From positions 186,001 through 250,000 of the forward strand of contig NZ_VOBI01000001.1 in NCBI RefSeq assembly GCF_008369325.1: a stretch of DNA of 64,000 nucleotides. Reading direction: 5' to 3'. Origin of the DNA: Pseudomonas sp. ANT_H12B (GTDB taxonomy: Bacteria; Pseudomonadota; Gammaproteobacteria; Pseudomonadales; Pseudomonadaceae). The translations under genes were made by a program, and so were the position numbers. The notes under the pieces are model-generated. The model saw nothing but the letters and a program-made list of their open reading frames with translations. It was not told the origin of the DNA and searched no databases. Each line of letters starts with the position of its first letter. The first letter of the stretch is position 1. Positions 19,608 through 28,235 of this stretch are shown here, one piece after another.

Positions 19608-19704
19608 ATTTTCGTACTCCTGAAGCAGTTCAGTTGTACGTGGGATGTATCAAGTCTCGTGCCAGATTTTTAGTCCTTATAGATCAATAGCCTGAGATCA
19701 CCAG

Positions 19705-19756
19705 AGTCATAACGACCACGTCCGAAAATAGTCTTTATGACTCATTAGTAGTCATA
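19705..19756. promoter_or_regulatory. AGTCATA inverted and direct half-sites
   Basis: TATGACT at 19736-19742 and AGTCATA at 19750-19756 form a perfect inverted repeat with a 7-base spacer. A third copy, AGTCATA, lies at 19705-19711. All fall in the 264-bp region between the divergent PpyR-like and PhnB-like genes. The binding protein is unknown. Confidence 0.45.
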
Positions 19757-19871
19757 CCGACTTCATCAGACTTAAATACCATAGGCACTTGTCGATCTAC
19801 GGTACGGCCAGAGCATCCGAGGCTGACTACGCTGAAAGTCCAGCCTGTGTAACTCGTAGAGGAGCAGCACC

Positions 19872-20375
19872 ATGCAACGTGTTCAAAAACTCACGCCTTG
19901 CCTGTGGTTCGACGATCAGGCCGAAGACGCGGCGAAATATTATTGCAAGATCTTCGATCATTCGAAAATCACCGCCACCACTCACTATGGCAAAGCCGGT
20001 CAGGAGATCCATGGCCGGCCTGATGGTTCGGTGATGACGGTCAGTTTCGAACTCGACGGGCAGAGTTTCACTGGGCTCAATGGCGGCCCCATCTTCAAAT
20101 TCAACGAAGCGATTTCGTTCCAGGTCAATTGCCAGACCCAGGAAGAGGTCGATTACTTCTGGGGGGAACTGTCCGTAGGCGGCCCTGTCGAGGCCCAGCA
20201 ATGCGGCTGGGTAAAGGACAAATTCGGCGTGTCCTGGCAGATCGTACCGGTGGCCCTGATGGACATGATGAAAGACCCCGACACGGCAAAATCACAGCGC
20301 GCCATGACGGCAATGCTGCAGATGAAAAAACTCGACATCGCGGCCCTGCAGGCAGCCTTTAACGGTGAGAGCTAA
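19872..20375 (+). CDS. PhnB-like VOC family protein (3-demethylubiquinone methyltransferase fold)
   Basis: 167 residues. QKLTPCLWFDDQAEDAAKYY and the central PDGSVMTVSFELDGQSFTGLNGGP are typical of the PhnB/YjdN branch of the VOC superfamily. CGWVKDKFGVSWQIVP in the second half is also typical. Proteins of this branch have been labelled 3-demethylubiquinone-9 3-methyltransferase, but most lack proven activity. A GTAGAGGAGCAGCACC ribosome site precedes the ATG. It is followed 33 bp later by an AraC regulator on the same strand; whether they form an operon is unclear. Confidence 0.85.
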   Translation: MQRVQKLTPCLWFDDQAEDAAKYYCKIFDHSKITATTHYGKAGQEIHGRPDGSVMTVSFELDGQSFTGLNGGPIFKFNEAISFQVNCQTQEEVDYFWGELSVGGPVEAQQCGWVKDKFGVSWQIVPVALMDMMKDPDTAKSQRAMTAMLQMKKLDIAALQAAFNGES

Positions 20376-20408
20376 TACACTGCGAAGCTGACCTGCCGAG
20401 GACTGACC

Positions 20409-21242
20409 ATGAAGCACGCCGTTGCCAAAGACGCTGACAAGGCCCCGCGCTTCTGGCGCGATGATGCCCTGCCCTTCATTGAAGCCCGTTCCATCGCCGA
20501 CGGGCGCGAGGTTTGCTACACCCGGCATTCCCACCAGCACTTTTCCATCGGTGCGATTACGTCCGGACGCAGTACTTACATCCACGAGCAATCGCAGTTT
20601 CAGGTCAGCGCCGGCACCGTAGTGCTGATGAATCCCGGCGATGTCCATGCCTGCAATCCGATCGACGACCAGCCCTGGTCGTACCTGATGTTGTATATCG
20701 ATACACCGTGGCTTACCGATTTACAGCACCAGCTCGGGTTCAGCCATGACTTGGCGTTTCGCCGCTTTTCCATCACCCATCATCGCGATGCCAGTCTGTT
20801 TGAAGGGCTGAAGACGTTGTATGAAGTGTTGGTCGATCATCAGCAAGACGTGTTGCGTAAACACAGTGCGGCGGTTCAGTTTTTCACTGACGTGCAGCTA
20901 CGGCTCAACCCGGCTGATCAACCGTTGCGCGAGCCCAATTTCAAACTGGAGCGGGCCGCTGATTACATCCGCGACAACTGCACGCGCATGCTCAAGCTCG
21001 AAGACATTTGCGAGGCGGCGCAACTGTCGCCGAGCTACCTGATCCGCGCGTTCAAACAGCATTACGGCATGACGCCTCACGCGTTTCTGGTCAACCGGCG
21101 TATTCAGTTCGCCCAGGATCAACTGCGCAGCGGCAAGCTGATCGCTGATGTAGCACTGGAAGCCGGGTTTGCCGATCAGGCGCATTTTCAACGGGCATTC
21201 AAACAGCATCTGGCCGCGACCCCCGGGCAGTATCGCGGCTGA
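20409..21242 (+). CDS. AraC-family transcriptional regulator
   Basis: 277 residues. The N-terminal half is a cupin-type sensing domain (HSHQHFSIGAITSGRSTY, NPGDVHACNP). The C-terminal hundred residues hold the double helix-turn-helix: LEDICEAAQLSPSYLIRAFK and IADVALEAGFADQAHFQRAF. AraC proteins with this layout often control LysE-type exporters, and a LysE gene is convergent just downstream (8 bp apart). The effector could therefore be an amino acid, but that is inference. Confidence 0.9.
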   Translation: MKHAVAKDADKAPRFWRDDALPFIEARSIADGREVCYTRHSHQHFSIGAITSGRSTYIHEQSQFQVSAGTVVLMNPGDVHACNPIDDQPWSYLMLYIDTPWLTDLQHQLGFSHDLAFRRFSITHHRDASLFEGLKTLYEVLVDHQQDVLRKHSAAVQFFTDVQLRLNPADQPLREPNFKLERAADYIRDNCTRMLKLEDICEAAQLSPSYLIRAFKQHYGMTPHAFLVNRRIQFAQDQLRSGKLIADVALEAGFADQAHFQRAFKQHLAATPGQYRG

Positions 21243-21250
21243 AAAACACG

Positions 21251-21838
21251 CTAAGGCAACAACAGATAAACCGCGCTCACAGCCAACAACAACGCCATGA
21301 TCCGGTTGAACCACCGCATGCCCGCCGGGTTATTCAGATAGCCGCGCAAAAACGTCCCGGCATAGACCCAACAGCCAACGGACACATAACAAATCACCAG
21401 ATACACCGCAGCAAACTGCCAGACCAGCCGCGTCTCGCCGTCGGCGACGAAGGCGCCCATGCCTGCCACACAGGCCAGCCAGGCTTTCGGGTTGAGCCAT
21501 TGCATGACAGCGCCGTACAGCATCGACGGTGCCCGGCCTGATTCCCTGGCGTCGAGGCGACCATCGTCCGCGGCCAGTTTCCAGGCCATGAACAACAGGA
21601 ACGTGACGCCCGCCCATTTCACTACCTGCGTCAGCGCTGGCCATCGCTGCAACACCTCGTGCAGCCCCAGCCCCATCAACACCAACAGTAAAACAAAACC
21701 CAGCGTGGCCCCGGCGACATGCCTTTGACTGGCGCGAAAGCCGAACTGTGCACCGGAACTCAACGCCACAATGTTCACCGGCCCCGGTGTAATCGAGGCG
21801 ACAAGGGCAAACGCCGCCATGGAGATAATCAGACTCAT
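21251..21838 (-). CDS. LysE/RhtB-family amino acid exporter
   Basis: 195 residues with about six hydrophobic segments. The N-terminus MSLIISMAAFALVASITPGPVNIVALSSG carries the conserved TPGP motif of the LysE superfamily. The family exports amino acids such as lysine, homoserine or threonine, or related compounds. The gene converges on the AraC regulator gene, which is the likely controller. The cargo is unknown. Confidence 0.9.
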   Translation of the reverse strand: MSLIISMAAFALVASITPGPVNIVALSSGAQFGFRASQRHVAGATLGFVLLLVLMGLGLHEVLQRWPALTQVVKWAGVTFLLFMAWKLAADDGRLDARESGRAPSMLYGAVMQWLNPKAWLACVAGMGAFVADGETRLVWQFAAVYLVICYVSVGCWVYAGTFLRGYLNNPAGMRWFNRIMALLLAVSAVYLLLP

Positions 21839-21927
21839 TGCATACCTTCTTCAACTCAGTGGAATCAGTGCCCAAGGTAAGAGCAACCTGCCCCCGCGTA
21901 TTGAAGAAAACTGCCCAACGCGCTGAC

Positions 21928-23436
21928 TCAATCGTCCTCGTGCAATTTGATGCCTCGGGCGTGAAGCAGATGGGGAACCACCAGCACCAAAAGCGTCAGC
22001 GCGAGGAACGAGGCCGCAATGGGTTGAGTGACAAATATCAGCCAGTCTCCCTCGCTGATGGACAAGGCATTGCGCAGTTGTTTTTCGGCCATCGGGCCCA
22101 ACAACATGCCCACAATCACGGGCGCTACAGGGAAATCAAAACGCCGCATCAACACCCCGCCCCAACCGATGGCGAGCATCAGCAGGAGGTCGAAGGAGGA
22201 GTGGCGCATGCCGTACACGCCAATGGTGGCAAACACCAGAATGCCGGCGTTCAGGTAGGGTCGCGGGATTTGCAGCAGCTTGACCCAAAGGCCCACCAAC
22301 GGAAGGTTCAACACCAGCAGGATGACGTTGCCAATGTACAAGGAAGCCACCAGCGTCCAGACCAGCTCACCGGAAGTCTGGAACAGCATCGGCCCCGGTT
22401 GCAGGTTGTAGTTCTGGAAAGCGGCCAACAAAATCGCCGCGGTGGCGGATGTCGGTATGCCGAGCGTCAGCAAGGGCACTAAAGAACCCGTCGCGCTCGC
22501 GTTGTTGGCCGCCTCGGGACCGGCAACACCTTCGATCGCGCCCTCGCCCTTACTTCCTGCAAACTCTTCAGGGTACTTACTCAGTTTGCGTTCGGCCGAA
22601 TACGACAGAAAGGTCGGAATTTCAGCGCCACCGGCGGGGATCGATCCAAAGGGGAAACCGATCAGCGTTCCCCGTAGCCAGGCAGGAATCGATCGTTTCC
22701 AGTCGGCGCGAGTCATCCACAACGAGGTCAAGCGGTGCCGACCGGCCGTTTCCTCTTTCTGATAAAGCAGGCTGTACAAGGCCTCACCCACTGCAAACAA
22801 GCCGACCGCCACGAGCACGACTTCGATGCCATCCACCAACTCCGGCACCCCCAAGGTGTACCGCGCGATGCCCGAGGTCGAGTCCAGGCCGATCAAGCCG
22901 ATGGTCAGCCCGATGCCCAGCGAAACGAAGCCTCTGAGCATCGAAGCGCCGAGCACCGCAGACACCGTCGTGAACGACAGCACCAGAATCGCGAAATACT
23001 CCGCCGGACCAAATTTCAACGCCAGTGTCGCAACGATAGGGGCAAAAAGGGTCAGCAGCACCGTAGCGATGGTGCCTGCGACAAATGATCCGATAGCTGC
23101 AGTTGCCAAGGCTGGCCCTGCACGTCCGTTGCGGGCCATAAGATTGCCTTCCAGCGCCGTGACCATGGAAGATGACTCGCCTGGGGTATTGAGCAAGATC
23201 GAGGTCGTAGAGCCCCCGAACTGGGCGCCGTAGTAGATCCCGGCGAACATGATCAACGCCCCGGTCGGGTCGACCTTGGCAGTAATCGGCAACAGCAGGG
23301 CCACGGTCAGCGCCGGCCCGATGCCCGGCAGGACACCAATCGCGGTGCCCAGCAAACAGCCGATGAACCCCCACATCAAATTGATCGGCGTTAGCGCCGC
23401 GGAAAAACCGATGGCCAGGTTCGCGAGCGTTTCCAC
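21928..23436 (-). CDS. tctA: Tripartite tricarboxylate transporter, large membrane subunit
   Basis: 502 residues with about 11-12 hydrophobic segments, the TctA pore protein. Signature stretches are [41 protein letters not shown] and [15 protein letters not shown]. Translation begins at a GTG (23434-23436) with a strong AAGGAGATAAACAA ribosome site. It forms an operon with tctB (24 bp upstream) and tctC. TTT systems move citrate-like or aromatic carboxylates with a periplasmic binding protein; the actual substrate is not evident. No TctDE-type two-component genes are nearby. Confidence 0.93.
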   Translation of the reverse strand: METLANLAIGFSAALTPINLMWGFIGCLLGTAIGVLPGIGPALTVALLLPITAKVDPTGALIMFAGIYYGAQFGGSTTSILLNTPGESSSMVTALEGNLMARNGRAGPALATAAIGSFVAGTIATVLLTLFAPIVATLALKFGPAEYFAILVLSFTTVSAVLGASMLRGFVSLGIGLTIGLIGLDSTSGIARYTLGVPELVDGIEVVLVAVGLFAVGEALYSLLYQKEETAGRHRLTSLWMTRADWKRSIPAWLRGTLIGFPFGSIPAGGAEIPTFLSYSAERKLSKYPEEFAGSKGEGAIEGVAGPEAANNASATGSLVPLLTLGIPTSATAAILLAAFQNYNLQPGPMLFQTSGELVWTLVASLYIGNVILLVLNLPLVGLWVKLLQIPRPYLNAGILVFATIGVYGMRHSSFDLLLMLAIGWGGVLMRRFDFPVAPVIVGMLLGPMAEKQLRNALSISEGDWLIFVTQPIAASFLALTLLVLVVPHLLHARGIKLHEDD

Positions 23437-23460
23437 CTTGTTTATCTCCTTCGGCCCGGG

Positions 23461-23955
23461 TCAGATCCAGGCGTTGACAAGGGGCGGAAGGGAAACCCCT
23501 AGCCCGGCGTTGAACAGCCAGTAAATCGGTAGCGTCAAGGCAATGCCGATGGCCAGGTCGCGCACCGGACGACGACTGCCAAAGCCCCGTGCCGAGCAGG
23601 CAAACAGCAACCCGGCCGACAGGACGAAACCGATGAGGTTAATGAGCAAGGCCACGCCCACAAGTCCCGCTGTCACCCAGGCTGCACCGGCTTTGCCGCC
23701 GGGCAGCGTTTTGGCGGATTCGTCATCGTGGTCGGCCAGTTCTCGGAAACCACCGGTGAACGCCTGATAACTCAGCACCAGGCCCACAACCCCGAGGAAC
23801 GCCGCGACGGCATAGGGATAGACGTGCGCCCCCAGAATCACGAACCCCATCTCAGGGGGAAAGCGAAATGCACCGAACGCCAATACGGCGCTGATGGCAA
23901 TCACACCGGCGCCGATTACCAGTTGCACCGGCACTATTGCGCGAGGTTGAGTCAT
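23461..23955 (-). CDS. tctB: Tripartite tricarboxylate transporter, small membrane subunit
   Basis: 164 residues with four hydrophobic segments, as expected for TctB, the poorly conserved small subunit that pairs with TctA. An acidic cytoplasmic or periplasmic loop (ELADHDDESAK) splits the two pairs. Its start overlaps the tctC stop by four bases, so translation is coupled, and tctA follows 24 bp later. Identification rests mostly on topology and position. Confidence 0.88.
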   Translation of the reverse strand: MTQPRAIVPVQLVIGAGVIAISAVLAFGAFRFPPEMGFVILGAHVYPYAVAAFLGVVGLVLSYQAFTGGFRELADHDDESAKTLPGGKAGAAWVTAGLVGVALLINLIGFVLSAGLLFACSARGFGSRRPVRDLAIGIALTLPIYWLFNAGLGVSLPPLVNAWI

Positions 23956-24923
23956 TTCGAAATCAATCCGACCTCGACCAGCATCGCCCGTAGTCGCACG
24001 TGTTCTTCGTCGACGAATTTGCCGAACTCATCGCCGGTCAGAACGTTGGGTGACCATTTGTTGGTGCCGATATTTTCTTTCCAGACGTTGCTATTGGCAG
24101 CGGCCACGACGGCGTCGATCACGTCTTTGCGCTGCTCGGGCGTGAGGCCCGCTGCGCCATAAACGCCACGCCAATTGCCAATTGTCACGTCGTAGCCTTT
24201 CTCTTTGAGGGTCGGAGCATCGATACCTTCAATGCGCTCCGGCGCGCCGATGGCGAGTACACGGAACTGGCCGTTTCTGATGTATTGACCCAGCTCGGCA
24301 TATCCGCCCGTGATGACCTTGATCGAGCCTCCCAGTGCCTGGGCAACGACTTCACCCCCTCCGGCGAAAGCCACGTAGTTCACCTTGTTGACGGGAATAC
24401 CCATTTTGCTGGCCAGGTCGGCGATGCCGATATGATCGATCGAGCCCTTGGAGCCACCGCCCCAAGTGATGCTGGTCGGCTTGTCTTTGAAGGCTTTCAG
24501 CAAGTCTTCCAGGGTTTTGAATTCGGATTCCTTGCGTACTGCAATCACGTTGTACTCGGTAAAAAGCCGGGTAATCGGTGTCACATCCTTCAAGCTGATT
24601 TGCGGCTTGTTCTGTTCAATGCCCGCGACCATGATCGCGCCGACAACGAGCAAGGCATTGGGATCGCCCTTGGTGCTGTTGGCAAATTGCGCCAGCCCCA
24701 GCGTCCCGCCTGCGCCCCCCTTGTTCTCGAAGGTGACGGCTTTGGCCACTTTGGCGTCGATCAAGGCTTTGCCCAGAACGCGTGCGGTCTGGTCATAACC
24801 GCCGCCCACCGAACCTGGAGCCATGAACTTGACGGTATCCAGCGCAAAGGCAGGTGTCGCGAGTGCGGCAGCGGTGACGGCAACTGCGATGGAGCGGTGG
24901 AATCGACGGAACAAGGCCTGCAT
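23952..24923 (-). CDS. tctC: Tripartite tricarboxylate transporter substrate-binding protein (Bug family)
   Basis: Periplasmic binding protein of 323 residues with the signal peptide MQALFRRFHRSIAVAVTAAALATPAFA. The Bug-family ligand loops are visible: PGSVGGGYDQTARVLGKAL and ENKGGAGGTLGLAQF. These contact the carboxylate through water molecules in known structures. The ATG at 24923 has GGGAGA upstream; the much longer open frame before it is not family-like. It is the first gene of the tctCBA operon. Confidence 0.93.
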   Translation of the reverse strand: MQALFRRFHRSIAVAVTAAALATPAFALDTVKFMAPGSVGGGYDQTARVLGKALIDAKVAKAVTFENKGGAGGTLGLAQFANSTKGDPNALLVVGAIMVAGIEQNKPQISLKDVTPITRLFTEYNVIAVRKESEFKTLEDLLKAFKDKPTSITWGGGSKGSIDHIGIADLASKMGIPVNKVNYVAFAGGGEVVAQALGGSIKVITGGYAELGQYIRNGQFRVLAIGAPERIEGIDAPTLKEKGYDVTIGNWRGVYGAAGLTPEQRKDVIDAVVAAANSNVWKENIGTNKWSPNVLTGDEFGKFVDEEHVRLRAMLVEVGLISK

Positions 24924-25140
24924 GAGTTGTCTCCCGATACTATTGTTGTTTTGGGTGCCGGTTGGATTTCGCTCAGGAGCATCCCCGCTCACTGAACATG
25001 CGTCTGTGAACAAGCGTAGGTCATAGTTCTGTTTTCGACGTGACAGGGGAAAGTGTACGGCGACTTGTGTCCGTGGCTGTATGGGCAAAACCACCCGCCA
25101 TCCATGATAAAAATACGGCTCTCGCCCCAGGAGCCCCGTC

Positions 25141-25761
25141 ATGGACCTCGCCACGCTCACCTTATTTCTCCCGGCCTGCTTCGCCCTGAACATGGCCCCC
25201 GGCCCGAATAACTTACTGTCCGTCAGCAACTCGACCCGCTACGGCTATCGCACGGCATGCCTGGCCGGGATCGGTCGGCTGCTGGCCTTTGCCGGGATGA
25301 TCGCCCTCGCCTCGGCGGGCCTGGCGGTGGTACTGCAAACCTCGGAGTTGTTGTTCTACGGAATCAAGATTGTGGGGGCGGCGTATCTGTTCTATCTCGC
25401 CTGGCAGTTGTGGCGCGCGGATCCCGGGACGGAAAACGTGCGGGCGGGTGCGCCGGTAGGCATGCTGGCGCTGGCTCGGCAGGAGTTCCTGGTCGCGGCG
25501 GGCAATCCGAAAGCGATCCTTATTTTCACCGCGTTCCTGCCGCAATTCGTCGACTCGACCCACGCAATAACGCCGCAATTTGCCGTGTTGGGCGCGTTGT
25601 TCCTGATGCTGGAATGGATCGCCATCGGCGCCTACGCCTACATGGGCCTGCACATGCGGCGCTGGTTTGCCGAGCCACGGGGCAAACGGATGTTCAACCG
25701 TTGCTGTGCGGGATTATTATCGACAGCTGCTTCGGTGTTGCTGATGGCGCGCAGGGCCTGA
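25141..25761 (+). CDS. LysE-family translocator
   Basis: 206 residues with six hydrophobic segments and the LysE motif APGPNNLLSVSNSTRYGYRTA near the N-terminus. AAGNPKAILIFTAFLPQFVD is the second conserved region. It is divergent from the tctCBA operon and 103 bp ahead of the EamA gene. It is not closely related to the LysE gene at 21251, since the motif differs (APGPNN versus TPGPVN). The substrate is unknown, probably an amino acid or derivative. Confidence 0.9.
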   Translation: MDLATLTLFLPACFALNMAPGPNNLLSVSNSTRYGYRTACLAGIGRLLAFAGMIALASAGLAVVLQTSELLFYGIKIVGAAYLFYLAWQLWRADPGTENVRAGAPVGMLALARQEFLVAAGNPKAILIFTAFLPQFVDSTHAITPQFAVLGALFLMLEWIAIGAYAYMGLHMRRWFAEPRGKRMFNRCCAGLLSTAASVLLMARRA

Positions 25762-25864
25762 GCGGTCCTCCATAGTCTGTCCTCATTCGACCAATATGAA
25801 TCGCGGCCTGTGCCCGTGACTTAATAGGTACTCGCGCCATTGCCGCGAAAGCGACGAGCCTTCA

Positions 25865-26905
25865 ATGAACCTGAACATTATTTATGCCGTTGGTGCAGCG
25901 GCGCTTTTCGGGGTGAGCACGCCGTTGGCCAAGGTGTTGGGTCTTGATCTATCGCCGATCCTGCTGGCCGGCTTGTTGTACCTGGGCAGCGGCCTGGGCT
26001 TGACGCTCGTCAGATTGATCCATGACCGCTGCTGGAAGCCCAGCGGCCTCAAACCATCGGAGTGGCCATGGCTGATCGGCGCAATCGCGTTGGGAGGCGT
26101 TCTTGCGCCGGTGGCGCTTATGTTCGGTTTGACCCTGACCTCGGGCGCCACGGCGTCACTGATGCTCAACCTGGAGTCGGTACTGACTGCTGTGCTGGCC
26201 TGGGTGGTATTCAAGGAAAATGCCGACCGCCGAATCGTTGCCGGAATGCTCGCAATCGTCGCCGGAGGCTTGCTGCTGGCCTGGCCTCAGGATTCGGCGC
26301 AACCCCAGGGTTGGCTTGGACCGTTGATGGTCGCCCTCGCCTGTGCCTGCTGGGCAATCGATAACAATCTGACGCGCAAAGTGTCGGCCTCGGATGCCCT
26401 GTTCATTGCCGGCATCAAAGGATTGGTCGCCGGCATGGTGAACTGTTCTCTGGCACTGTCGCTCGGCGCAAAAATGCCGCAAATAACGGTGCTGGCCTCG
26501 ACGTTAGCCGTCGGTTTCCTCGGGTATGGCATCAGCCTGGTGCTGTTCGTTCTGGCGCTGCGCGGACTGGGCACAGCACGCACCGGCGCCTACTTTTCCA
26601 CCGCACCTTTTCTCGGTGCGGCGATTGCCATCCTGCTGCTGGGTGAGCCGGTCTCGCTGACGTTCTGGCTTGCTTCGCTGCTGATGGGCCTCGGCGTCTG
26701 GGTTCACCTCAAGGAGAACCATGACCATGATCATCAACACGTGGCACTCAAACATGGCCATCGACACGTTCATGACGAACATCATCAGCATGAACATTCA
26801 TTCCGGTGGGACGGCACCGAGCCCCACAGTCATGAACATGAGCACATGCCGATCCGCCACAGTCATCCGCACTTTCCGGACATTCATCACCGGCACAAAC
26901 ACTAA
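25865..26905 (+). CDS. EamA-family (DMT) transporter with histidine-rich C-terminal tail
   Basis: 346 residues. The first 280 form ten hydrophobic segments in two EamA repeats (GAAALFGVSTPLAKVLGLDL; LGTARTGAYFSTAPFLGAAI). The last 65 or so residues are an unusual hydrophilic tail with about 25 histidines in pairs such as HDHDHQH, HEHEH and HHRHKH. Such a tail suggests metal or metalloid binding on the cytoplasmic side. The gene stands 74 bp upstream of arsC on the same strand. A role in arsenic or metal efflux is possible but unproven. Confidence 0.88.
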   Translation: MNLNIIYAVGAAALFGVSTPLAKVLGLDLSPILLAGLLYLGSGLGLTLVRLIHDRCWKPSGLKPSEWPWLIGAIALGGVLAPVALMFGLTLTSGATASLMLNLESVLTAVLAWVVFKENADRRIVAGMLAIVAGGLLLAWPQDSAQPQGWLGPLMVALACACWAIDNNLTRKVSASDALFIAGIKGLVAGMVNCSLALSLGAKMPQITVLASTLAVGFLGYGISLVLFVLALRGLGTARTGAYFSTAPFLGAAIAILLLGEPVSLTFWLASLLMGLGVWVHLKENHDHDHQHVALKHGHRHVHDEHHQHEHSFRWDGTEPHSHEHEHMPIRHSHPHFPDIHHRHKH

Positions 26906-26929
26906 TTTTCAGAAACAGGGCGTTGGCAT

Positions 26930-26972
26930 TACCTATCGGTATACGTATATTCGGATATCCATATATATGAGC
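26930..26972 (+). promoter_or_regulatory. Promoter/operator region of arsCH, ArsR-box-like
   Basis: An AT-rich block directly before arsC with nested palindromes: GTATAC, TACGTA, and GGATATCC inside TATTCGGATATCCATA. The TATATTCG core resembles boxes bound by ArsR repressors upstream of ars operons. No arsR gene is next to it here. The assignment is by resemblance and position. Confidence 0.45.
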
Positions 26973-26979
26973 AGACACG

Positions 26980-27471
26980 ATGAACGCACGCCCTACCCCA
27001 ACCAAAATCCTTTTCATGTGTACTGCCAACAGCTGTCGCAGCGTGTTGAGCGAAGCGCTATTCAATCACTTGGCGCCGGCGGGTTACGCAGCGGTGAGTT
27101 CCGGCAGTTTCCCCAGCGGCCGGCTCAACCCACAGGCTGTGCAAACCCTGCATAATCTCGGTATCTCAACCGAAGGCCTGTACAGCAAAGACTCCTCGAC
27201 CTTCGCCGATGCCCCGCCCGATATTGTCATCACTGTGTGCGACAAAGCTGCCGGGGAAGCCTGTCCGGTTTACTTCGGCCCGGCGATCAAAAGCCACTGG
27301 GGACTGGCCGATCCGTCGGACGTCCATGGCACCGAACAGCAAATCCAGGCCGCTTTCGACACTACCGTCGAAACGATCAAACGGCGTTTTTCAGCGTTTT
27401 TCACCTTGGATCTGAGCGGCCTGTCGGACGTCGAATTAAAAACCGAACTGGACCGCATCGGAGCCCTGTGA
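26980..27471 (+). CDS. arsC: Arsenate reductase, thioredoxin-coupled type
   Basis: Reduces arsenate to arsenite. The 163-residue protein has the low-molecular-weight phosphatase loop CTANSCRS at residues 14-21 (C-x5-R), so Cys14 is the nucleophile. The two resolving cysteines of the redox-shuttle type are present in [11 protein letters not shown]. The following [12 protein letters not shown] is the general-acid (DP) loop. A ribosome site, GAG, lies eight bases before the ATG. The stop overlaps the arsH start by one base. No arsenite pump gene lies in the window, which is odd for an ars operon. Confidence 0.92.
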   Translation: MNARPTPTKILFMCTANSCRSVLSEALFNHLAPAGYAAVSSGSFPSGRLNPQAVQTLHNLGISTEGLYSKDSSTFADAPPDIVITVCDKAAGEACPVYFGPAIKSHWGLADPSDVHGTEQQIQAAFDTTVETIKRRFSAFFTLDLSGLSDVELKTELDRIGAL

Positions 27472-28160
27472 TGAACGACGACCTGCCCAATCTGAACCTG
27501 GAACTGCTGACGCCTCCCAACGAAAGCACCCACAAACCGCGCATCCTTCTGCTTTACGGATCCACTCGCGAGCGCTCTTTTAGCCGCTTGCTCACCGAAG
27601 AAGCCGCACGGATCCTGCGTTTGCTGGGCGCCGAAACGGTGATCTTCGATCCCTGCGGACTGCCGCTTCCCGATGACACGCCCAGCGACCACCCGAAAGT
27701 CCAACAACTGCGCGACCTGGTGCTCTGGTCCGAAGGCCAGGTCTGGTGTTCGCCGGAGCGCCACGGCTCGATGTCGGCGGTATTCAAAGCGCAGATCGAC
27801 TGGATTCCCCTGACCATGGGCGCCGTTCGTCCGACTCAAGGCAAGACCCTGGCAGTGATGCAGGTTTGCGGCGGATCGCAGTCGTTCAACACCGTCAATC
27901 AACTGCGGGTGTTGGGCCGCTGGATGCGGATGTTGACCATCCCCAATCAATCCTCGGTGCCGAAGGCGTTCATGGAATTCGACGAAGCAGGAAGGATGAA
28001 GCCCTCTTCGTACTACGATCGGGTAGTGGATGTGATGGAGGAACTGATCAAGTTCACGTTGCTGGTGCGTGGTCGCGAGGAGTTTCTGGTGGACCGCTAT
28101 TCGGAGCGCAAGGAAAGCGCCGAGGAGCTCTCGAAACGAGTCAATCAACGATCGATCTGA
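27471..28160 (+). CDS. arsH: ArsH, NADPH-dependent FMN flavoprotein of arsenic resistance
   Basis: 229 residues of flavodoxin-like fold. The FMN-binding loop is [13 protein letters not shown], and [22 protein letters not shown] is the strongly conserved ArsH stretch. ArsH enzymes oxidise trivalent organoarsenicals and can reduce quinones or metals. Translation is coupled to arsC through a one-base overlap. The N-terminal extension of about 30 residues ([16 protein letters not shown]) is normal for ArsH. The ada-like gene begins about 75 bp after its stop. Confidence 0.93.
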   Translation: MNDDLPNLNLELLTPPNESTHKPRILLLYGSTRERSFSRLLTEEAARILRLLGAETVIFDPCGLPLPDDTPSDHPKVQQLRDLVLWSEGQVWCSPERHGSMSAVFKAQIDWIPLTMGAVRPTQGKTLAVMQVCGGSQSFNTVNQLRVLGRWMRMLTIPNQSSVPKAFMEFDEAGRMKPSSYYDRVVDVMEELIKFTLLVRGREEFLVDRYSERKESAEELSKRVNQRSI

Positions 28161-28235
28161 GACCACGGCGCCTGACCGGAATTCTCTGTCGATTTTTCGG
28201 TGGAGGCACTCAGCGCCGCGCCTTATGCTCAGCCC

